Positions 58,482 to 64,000 of a stretch of DNA of 64,000 bases are shown piece by piece. This DNA comes from an uncultured Phycisphaerae bacterium. Lineage in GTDB: Bacteria; Planctomycetota; Phycisphaerae; UBA1845; Fen-1342. A program made the translations under genes and the position numbers. Location: positions 62,001-126,000 of the forward strand of contig CALGJV010000011.1 in assembly GCA_937928595.1 (NCBI GenBank), in the 5' to 3' direction. The notes beneath the pieces were generated by a model. It was not told where the DNA came from, ran no database searches, and saw only the letters and a program-made list of their open reading frames with translations. Position 1 is the first letter of the stretch. The number at the start of each line of letters is the position of its first letter.

Positions 58482-59570
58482 TCACGGGCCCGCACCCGGC
58501 GGACCCGCGAGGTCCGCGACCGCCCCACCGGTCCCCAGCACCCGTTCAGCGGCCGCCAGGCCGCTGAGGAACGCGCCCTCGATTCGCGCGCCTTGGCACC
58601 AGTCGCCGCACACCGCCACACGGGCTTCCGCGTCCCACAATGCGCCGACCTGGAGCGGCACGGAAGGCAGCGCGTAACGCCAGCGATGCGCCGCCGCGTG
58701 GACGGGGTCCGGCAACTCCGCACCCGTCGCCTGCGCCAGTGCGGCTCGCAACGCGTCGATCACCCGGTCGGGCGGGTCGTCGAGGTGCGCCGCCGACCAC
58801 TCCGGCCCGGCGTGCAGGATCCAGGCCTCTTCGGACGACCGACCGGGCTTCGCCGAATTGCGGGCGACCCACGCGAGCGGCGACCCGCGGACGAACGCGC
58901 CGTCGTACGGAACGGGGAGCGCTTGTTCAAAGCCGAGCATCACCGCCCAACACGGCATGAGGACGCAGCGGCCGGCTTGCTCGGCGAGGGCGCTTCGGCC
59001 GGCGAGCAGCTCCGCCGCCTGCGGGGCGGGCAGCGCCGCCGCCACGGCGTCGAACGGGCCCACCCCTGACGCGTCGTCCGCGAAGAGACGCCATCCGCGC
59101 CGCGTGCGCGCCAGGCGCGTGATGCGCGTCTCCGTCGTCACCTGCAGCCCGGCCGCCAGGTGCTTGGCCACGGCGTTCATCGCGGGCACGCCGACGTGCC
59201 GCACCTGCGGAGAGCCGGCGCGCCACGTTCCACGCTCCAGTGACCCGATCCGGCCCGGCCAGATCGCCGCCACGCCGGCACTCTGCCACGCGCGCACCTC
59301 GCGCGCGAAACGCGGATCCCGCGCGGTGAAGTACTGCGCCCCGTGATCGAACTCGAAGGGGGGCGCGCGTCGGACGGCGGTCCGTCCCCCAACCCCACGG
59401 CCTTTATCGAAGACGCGCACGTCGCAGCCGCACGCGTGCAGCGCTCGTGCCGCCGTCAGACCGGCGATCCCGGCGCCCACGACCGCGATGCGCCACCGCG
59501 GCCCGCAGACCTCCACGGCGGCGGCCGGCCGCACCACCGAGGCCGGGGAGCTTTCCTCCGCGGGCATCAT
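58482..59570 (-). CDS. Renalase-like FAD-dependent oxidoreductase
   Basis: About 362 residues from ATG 59570. FAD-binding Rossmann motif RIAVVGAGIAGLTAARAL near residue 27, followed by GRGVGGRTA and FDHGAQYFTARDP, the NAD(P)/FAD amine-oxidase-like pattern of renalases. The C-terminal WRYALPSVPLQVGALWD and CGDWCQGARIEGAFLSG close the FAD site. It has the adjacent membrane gene's stop overlapping its start (ATGA). Homologues commonly sit near bacterial photolyases and SDRs. Substrate unknown; possibly an NAD(P)H isomer or carotenoid-related compound. Confidence 0.85.
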   Translation of the reverse strand: MMPAEESSPASVVRPAAAVEVCGPRWRIAVVGAGIAGLTAARALHACGCDVRVFDKGRGVGGRTAVRRAPPFEFDHGAQYFTARDPRFAREVRAWQSAGVAAIWPGRIGSLERGTWRAGSPQVRHVGVPAMNAVAKHLAAGLQVTTETRITRLARTRRGWRLFADDASGVGPFDAVAAALPAPQAAELLAGRSALAEQAGRCVLMPCWAVMLGFEQALPVPYDGAFVRGSPLAWVARNSAKPGRSSEEAWILHAGPEWSAAHLDDPPDRVIDALRAALAQATGAELPDPVHAAAHRWRYALPSVPLQVGALWDAEARVAVCGDWCQGARIEGAFLSGLAAAERVLGTGGAVADLAGPPGAGP

Positions 59571-60013
59571 CCGCTCACCCACAGCAGCGTAAACGCGAGG
59601 ATCCCCCGCACCGACCAGGCGGCTGTGCGAATCCAGTTCGTGACGACCAGGCGACGCCAGGCCTGGGCGTCAAACCCACGGCTCAGGCGCGCGTGACACG
59701 GAACCTGAAGCAGGGCCGTCGAGCCCCAAATTGCCAGCAGCAGCACAGCGCCTGCGCCGGCCAGGAACCGCGGGGCCGGCTCTTCGAGCAGCAGCAGTAG
59801 CGCCACCGCCGCGGCCGTCTCCAATCCCATGAGCGGCCCCACCAGCCACGTGATGCGGCGGGTGTGCTGCTGCTCATATACGCGGAACGCATCAGACCCC
59901 ACCTGCGCGAAAAGCGGGTAGTGCACCAGTTGCACCGTCCAGATCAATCCGGTCAGCATCCAGGAGCTCGCGGCGTGTAGCCCCAGCACAGCGTTCAGCA
60001 CCGGGCTGTCCAT
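59567..60013 (-). CDS. Four-helix membrane protein of a photolyase-associated family
   Basis: 148 residues from ATG 60013. Four hydrophobic segments: LHAASSWMLTGLIWTVQLV, LVGPLMGLETAAAVALLLLL, AGAVLLLAIWGSTALLQV and a last one near SVRGILAFTLLWV. Conserved-looking loop VHYPLFAQVG and YEQQHTRRITW, with VPCHARLSRGFD later. I recall this family beside renalase-like flavoproteins and FeS photolyases, but it has no assigned function. Its stop overlaps the next start, so it is co-translated with the flavoprotein. Confidence 0.75.
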   Translation of the reverse strand: MDSPVLNAVLGLHAASSWMLTGLIWTVQLVHYPLFAQVGSDAFRVYEQQHTRRITWLVGPLMGLETAAAVALLLLLEEPAPRFLAGAGAVLLLAIWGSTALLQVPCHARLSRGFDAQAWRRLVVTNWIRTAAWSVRGILAFTLLWVSG

Positions 60014-60121
60014 TCGTTTTCGCGCCTCGTTGCGCTCGTGCCTGCGTGCGGGGTTGGGCGCTTTTTGCACCGGTCACAGCCGACCGCCGGACCGCCGCGG
60101 CATCCCCTGCCCCGCGCCTCG

Positions 60122-60895
60122 TCAGACGCCCCGCGGCGGCCGGGTCTTCAGACGGGCCAGCCCGCCGTCCACGCCGATCACCTGCCCCGTCACCCATCCG
60201 CTGGCCGGGCTGAGCAGCCAGCCGATCGCCGCGGCGACGTCCTCCGGGCGTCCCAGCCGGCCCAAGGGGTGCAGCGCCAGAGAGGCGCTGCGCGCGGCTT
60301 CGTTCGATGTGATCCGGGCACTGAGGGGCGTTTCCACCAGCCCCGGCGCCACCGCGTTGACGCGGATGCCCTGCGCGGCATAGGTGGCGGCCGCCGACCG
60401 CGTCAGCCCGATCACGCCCGCCTTGGCGGCGGCGATGGCCTCGTGACTGGCCAGGCCGATCTCGGCCGCCGCCGAGGCCATCAGCACGATCGAGCCGCCC
60501 GAAGACCGCATGACGGTCGCGGCGGCCCGGACCGTCGCGAAGGCCGAGACCAGGTTCACTTCCAGGACCTGCTCCAACTCGGCCGCGGTCGTCAGGTGAG
60601 CCGGTTTGAGCAAGATCGAGCCGACGCAGTTGACCACGCCGTCAACGCGTCCGCCCCACGCAGCGGCGTCCTGAAGACAGCGTTCGACCGCCTCGAAGCT
60701 GGTCGCGTCTACCTCGCACGGCCGGGCCGCCAGCTCGGCCGCGAGCGGCTCCAGTTTCGCGAGCGTACGCCCGGCGAGCACCAGCCGGGCCCCGGACGCG
60801 TGCAGTTGATGCGACAGGCACGCGCCGATGCCGCCGGCGGCTCCGATGATGACGTATACGGGACTCGTTACCTCCGCCGACGATGTAGCGGTCAA
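60122..60895 (-). CDS. Short-chain dehydrogenase/reductase lacking the catalytic Tyr
   Basis: 257 residues from TTG 60895, chosen because GGGAGA is 6 nt before it and no ATG fits. A Rossmann fold with GAAGGIGA, NCVGS, N114 and the PG motif VAPGLVETP. The usual S-x12-Y-x3-K triad reads S141...I154-A-A-A-K158, so the tyrosine is Ile. The same IAAAK variation occurs in relatives as I remember them, so this may be a non-classical family rather than damage. It is divergent from the photolyase across a 187-bp shared region. Confidence 0.85.
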   Translation of the reverse strand: MTATSSAEVTSPVYVIIGAAGGIGACLSHQLHASGARLVLAGRTLAKLEPLAAELAARPCEVDATSFEAVERCLQDAAAWGGRVDGVVNCVGSILLKPAHLTTAAELEQVLEVNLVSAFATVRAAATVMRSSGGSIVLMASAAAEIGLASHEAIAAAKAGVIGLTRSAAATYAAQGIRVNAVAPGLVETPLSARITSNEAARSASLALHPLGRLGRPEDVAAAIGWLLSPASGWVTGQVIGVDGGLARLKTRPPRGV

Positions 60896-60947
60896 GACAG
60901 ATCTCCCACGGGTTACGGCCAGCGGACGGTGGCCGCGCCGTGCGTGG

Positions 60948-60953
60948 ATTGTA
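60948..60953 (-). promoter_or_regulatory. -10 box in the shared SDR/photolyase control region
   Basis: TACAAT on the minus strand, 52 nt before the SDR start. For the photolyase, GATACT around 61036 on the plus strand is a weak candidate. No light-regulator operator is evident. Confidence 0.4.
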
Positions 60954-61082
60954 GGCTTGTCGGCGACGCCCGCCCGGCGCGGCGCGTTCCCGCCGGCGCG
61001 GCGGCGCGGGGCTTCCGGCGTCCCCGCTCCCCGGCGATACTCCGGTCGCGCGAGCGGAGCCGGGCGAGCGCCGGAGTGCTCA

Positions 61083-62687
61083 ATGGCAGCGAAGATGCCG
61101 AACGAGTCGGGCGGCTTCCCGACCCTGCGCGTCACCGGTCCGGTCCGGCGGCTGGTGCTCGTGCTGGGGGACCAGCTCGATCCGCAGGCCGCGGCGCTGC
61201 GCGCCCTGGACCCGGCGCGCGACGCGGTGGCGATGTTCGAGGTGGCGGAAGAGTCCAAGCACGTCCCCAGCCACAAGCAGCGGACCGCGTTGTTCCTGGC
61301 GGCCATGCGGCACTTCGCGTTGGACCGGCACCGCGACGGCTACCGTGTCCACTACGTCACGCTCGATGACCCGGACAACACGCAGTCGCTCGGGCGCGAG
61401 CTGGAGCGCGCCGTCCGGCTGCTCCGGCCGGAAGCGGTCGTCTGCACGCACCCCGGCGAGTGGCGCGTCAAAGCGTTGATCGAAGCCGCGGCCCAGCGCG
61501 CCGGCGTCGCGCTCCAAGTGCGGCCGGACGGGCATTTCCTCACGGATCTGGCGGATTTCGACCGCTGGATGGCGGGTCGTCGCCAGCCGGTAATGGAGCA
61601 CTTTTACCGCTGGCAGCGGCGGCGGCTCGAGGTTCTCCTCACCGCGGACGGCGGTCCCGTCGGCGGGGCGTGGAACTACGATGCGGAGAACCGCGGCGCG
61701 CTGCGTCGGGCGCCGCGCGTGCCGCCGCCTTACACGCCGCGGCCGGACGCGCTGACCCGCGCCGTGCTGGCCCTCGTGGAGCGCCGGTTCGCGGAGCATC
61801 CGGGGAGTCTGGCGGGGTTCCGCTGGCCGGTGACACGGGCCCAGGCCCGGCGGGCGCTGGACGATTTCATCCGCCACCGGCTGCCGCTGTTCGGCCGGTA
61901 TCAGGATGCGATGTGGTCGGGCGCGCCGTTTCTGTACCACTCGCTGCTTTCGCCCGCGCTCAACCTCAAGCTGCTCAGCCTGCGCGAGTGCGTGGCCGCG
62001 GCCCTGGCCGCCTACGAGGCCGGCGCCGCGCCGCTCAACAGCGTGGAGGGCTTCGTTCGCCAGATCATCGGCTGGCGCGAGTTCATCCGCGGCATCTACT
62101 GGCACGCCGGTCCGGCGTACGGCGAGCGGAACGAGCTGGATCAGCACGGCCGCCTGCCGGAGTTCTACTGGACGGGCGACACCGAGATGGTCTGCCTGCG
62201 GGAGTGCATCGGGCAGGTGCTCGCGTACGGCTATGGCCACCACATCCAGCGGCTGATGGTGACGGGGAACTTCGCGCTGCTGGCGGGCGTGCATCCGCGC
62301 CGCATCAGTGACTGGTACCTCGCGATGTACGTCGACGCGGTGGACTGGGTCACGCTGCCCAACACGCTTGGCATGGTGATGCACGCGGACGGCGGGATGG
62401 TGGGCACCAAGCCGTACGCCGCCAGCGGCCGGTACATCCAGCGCATGAGCAACTACTGCGCGACATGCCGCTTCGATCCGGCGCGGCGCACCGGCCCGGA
62501 CGCCTGTCCGTTCACGACGCTCTACTGGGACTTCCTGCTGGGCTATGCACCGTGGTTCCGCGGCAACCGGCGGATGGCCATGATCCTCAAGAACGCCCGC
62601 ACCATTCCCGCGGCCGAACAGCGCGCGATCCGCGAACAAGCCGACCGGTTGCGCGCGGCTTTCGGGGTCAGTGCCGGCTCCGCGTAG
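61083..62687 (+). CDS. phrB: Iron-sulfur bacterial cryptochrome/photolyase (PhrB-type)
   Basis: 534 residues. Starts RLVLVLGDQLDP, typical of the FeS-BCP/PhrB family, with an N-terminal antenna domain and a C-terminal FAD domain. The four iron-sulfur Cys fall at C371, C459, C462 and C475; gaps of 88, 3 and 13 equal those I recall for Agrobacterium PhrB. FAD/DNA region: EGFVRQIIGWREFIRGIYW, RLMVTGNFALL, DWVTLPNTLGM. Family members repair (6-4) photoproducts with a lumazine antenna. It is divergent from the SDR of the light cluster. Confidence 0.95.
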   Translation: MAAKMPNESGGFPTLRVTGPVRRLVLVLGDQLDPQAAALRALDPARDAVAMFEVAEESKHVPSHKQRTALFLAAMRHFALDRHRDGYRVHYVTLDDPDNTQSLGRELERAVRLLRPEAVVCTHPGEWRVKALIEAAAQRAGVALQVRPDGHFLTDLADFDRWMAGRRQPVMEHFYRWQRRRLEVLLTADGGPVGGAWNYDAENRGALRRAPRVPPPYTPRPDALTRAVLALVERRFAEHPGSLAGFRWPVTRAQARRALDDFIRHRLPLFGRYQDAMWSGAPFLYHSLLSPALNLKLLSLRECVAAALAAYEAGAAPLNSVEGFVRQIIGWREFIRGIYWHAGPAYGERNELDQHGRLPEFYWTGDTEMVCLRECIGQVLAYGYGHHIQRLMVTGNFALLAGVHPRRISDWYLAMYVDAVDWVTLPNTLGMVMHADGGMVGTKPYAASGRYIQRMSNYCATCRFDPARRTGPDACPFTTLYWDFLLGYAPWFRGNRRMAMILKNARTIPAAEQRAIREQADRLRAAFGVSAGSA

Positions 62688-62796
62688 TCGCACCGCTTTA
62701 GCCCCGCGCCGTGGTGCACGCGGAGGTCGTGCTTGCGGTCGCGTGGGCCCTGGCGCACGCGGCGGGGCCGGCGTTGCATCCGGGGCCGCGCCGCGG

Positions 62797-63726
62797 TCAG
62801 GGCCGCGCGGCCGGCGGCACGAGCTGCGCGCCGGGCGCGTTTCCGCATTGAACGACCGCGGCGGGACCCTTCGGCCGCCGCCGCAGCGCGGCCGTGTCCG
62901 GCAGGGCCGCCACCGCGGCCCGCGCGCCGGCCTCGTCCAGCACCAGGAACGCGGTGGACAGGGCGTCGGCCAGGGCGGCCGTGGGCGCGAGCGACCAGGC
63001 CGCCCGCCCGGCCGCGACTGGCGCGCCGGTCCGCGGGTCGCGGACGTGCAGGCCGTGCAGCGCCTGGCCGGAGCCGGCCACCGCGGCCGCGTGCAGCTCG
63101 ACCGTCGCGAGCGTGCGGTCGGCGGCGTCCGGGGCACGCAGGCCCACGCGCCAGGGCGTGCCGTCGGCGGGTCGACCGAACGCCAGCGCCGTGCTCTGGC
63201 CGCTGTGGAGCAGGGCGGCGGCGATGTGCCACTCGCGCAGCACCGCCGCGGCGCGGTCCAGCGCGTAGCCTTTGGCGAGCCCGCCGAGATCCAGTTCGAC
63301 GCCCGGGCAGCGCGGCGCGACGGCGTGACGCGTCGGGTCCAGCGTCAGCAGCGGCGGGCCGGTGGCATGCGCCGGGATCCGGCGCGCCGGGCTGCGATAC
63401 GCGATGTCGAACGCGCCGCCGGTCGCCGCGTGGACCTGCGACGCGAGCGTCAGGCACTCGACGGTCTCGATGCTGACCGGGACGAACTCGCCGGGGGCGG
63501 CACGGTTGATGTGGGCGATGTCGCTCGTGGGAATGAACCGGCTGAGCTCGCGTTCGAGCCGGTCGATTTCGTCCGTCGCGGCGCGCGCGGCATGGGCCGC
63601 GTAGCGGGCGTCCGACGCGACGAGGAACAGCTCGAACGTGCAGGCCATCGCATCATGGGCGAACCGCCGCAACGGCGCCGCGGCCGGCGACGCGATTTCC
63701 AGAGCGGGCGGCGGCCGCCGGCTCAT
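62797..63726 (-). CDS. apbE: FAD:protein FMN transferase (ApbE family)
   Basis: 309 residues from ATG 63726. Transfers FMN covalently to Thr/Ser of target flavoproteins such as RnfG or NqrC. Motifs: MACTFELFLVASDARYA, ELSRFIPTSDIAHINR, GGAFDIAYRSP, ELDLGGLAKGYALDRA, HSGQSTALAFG and the metal-binding DALSTAFLVLD. No lipobox or signal peptide, unlike exported ApbE. It overlaps the upstream gene by 4 nt (ATGA) and is convergent with the photolyase. Confidence 0.9.
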   Translation of the reverse strand: MSRRPPPALEIASPAAAPLRRFAHDAMACTFELFLVASDARYAAHAARAATDEIDRLERELSRFIPTSDIAHINRAAPGEFVPVSIETVECLTLASQVHAATGGAFDIAYRSPARRIPAHATGPPLLTLDPTRHAVAPRCPGVELDLGGLAKGYALDRAAAVLREWHIAAALLHSGQSTALAFGRPADGTPWRVGLRAPDAADRTLATVELHAAAVAGSGQALHGLHVRDPRTGAPVAAGRAAWSLAPTAALADALSTAFLVLDEAGARAAVAALPDTAALRRRPKGPAAVVQCGNAPGAQLVPPAARP

Positions 63727-64000
63727 GGCGCCGCGCCTCCGGCCGGCGCGACCTTGGGCGCACCGAACGCCGCTTCCCACAGCGGTCGGTCCGCGTGGAG
63801 GACGACGACTTCGTCCCGTCGCAAGCCGAAGTGCGCCACGACGCGCTCGCCCGAAGGCCGCCCGGCCGCCCCGGCTGCGCTCAACCCGGTGAGCACCAGC
63901 GGCGATTCGAGCGTCGCGGGCGCTGCGGCCGGCTCCCAGTAGCCGACGCGCTCGAACCGACGCAGATACCACGGCAGCGGCCAAACGTTCTCGGCGACGA
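63723..64000 (-). CDS. C-terminal fragment, probable Agl23-like (TIGR03663) membrane glycosyltransferase
   Basis: 91 codons enter from the right edge. The fragment starts NVWPLPWYLRRFERVGYWEP. WPLPWYLR...VGYW is the C-terminal motif I associate with TIGR03663/Agl23-type membrane proteins (dolichyl-phosphate-mannose transferase-like). The end VVAHFGLRRDEVVVLHADRP is polar and soluble. Its stop overlaps the apbE ATG. The rest lies outside the window, so the family call is moderate. Confidence 0.5.
   Translation of the reverse strand, partial: VAENVWPLPWYLRRFERVGYWEPAAAPATLESPLVLTGLSAAGAAGRPSGERVVAHFGLRRDEVVVLHADRPLWEAAFGAPKVAPAGGAAP

Overview
The window comes from a high-GC bacterium that is almost certainly a planctomycete, most likely of the Phycisphaerae type. 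This is an inference from several signatures seen together. Two prepilins have the [20 protein letters not shown] leader and a late DGH motif. Secreted proteins end in PEP-CTERM-like tails closed by RRR. Three exported proteins end in dockerin-like pairs built on GDLNCDG and NFDDID. There is a Gre factor with a very long N-terminal extension, and neither tRNA encodes CCA.

Layout. 1-7.2 kb: a truncated acyl-CoA synthetase, an RND efflux pair and a small membrane protein. 7.5-12.35 kb: a fluoride riboswitch with its own promoter, followed by eight tightly packed genes (CPA2 antiporter, UspA, CrcB/Fluc, DUF190, a Cys/His-rich protein, a TPR protein, a metallophosphoesterase and a zinc-ribbon/HEAT protein). 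A decayed Fur-family gene lies antisense at its end. 12.8-17.5 kb: two secreted proteins, an MFS transporter and a tRNA-His/tRNA-Ser pair. 17.9-24.3 kb: the Gre fusion, a BFD-like 2Fe-2S protein, a glycosyltransferase, a family 4 uracil-DNA glycosylase, a PEGA lipoprotein and a prepilin with a zinc-ribbon partner. 24.6-30.4 kb: three secreted proteins with FNGW starch/glycogen-binding-like modules, the last a complete GH13 enzyme.

30.4-43.6 kb: short tandem repeats, a nitroreductase, a SOUL lipoprotein, a CE7 esterase, a three-domain envelope protein (DUF1460, beta-lactamase, C39 peptidase), an acyl-CoA synthetase/GNAT protein, fmt-rsmB, a second Cys-repeat/dockerin protein and an alkyladenine glycosylase. 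43.6-52.5 kb: a second prepilin, a GH38 mannosidase, a heme-containing sensor kinase and an acyltransferase-ACP-ligase fusion. 52.6-57.1 kb: a three-subunit NAD-linked [FeFe]-hydrogenase operon. 57.3-62.7 kb: a light/flavin/pterin cluster (BLUF, GTP cyclohydrolase I, a renalase-like flavoprotein, a membrane protein and an SDR) divergent from an iron-sulfur photolyase. The right edge holds ApbE and the C-terminus of a probable Agl23-like membrane glycosyltransferase.

How the genes work together. The fluoride operon links sensing, fluoride export, ion/proton exchange and several accessory genes with no known fluoride role. The 24.6-30.4 kb genes look like an extracellular alpha-glucan unit. The hydrogenase operon suggests fermentative or H2-dependent anaerobic metabolism; no maturases are in the window. 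The 57.3-62.7 kb cluster couples blue-light sensing, pterin supply and DNA photorepair. Promoters can be read as TTGnnn-N16-18-TAnnnT, and several genes have a -10 hexamer exactly 7 nt before the start codon, which suggests leaderless mRNAs. Functions are from motif recognition only; no database search was run.
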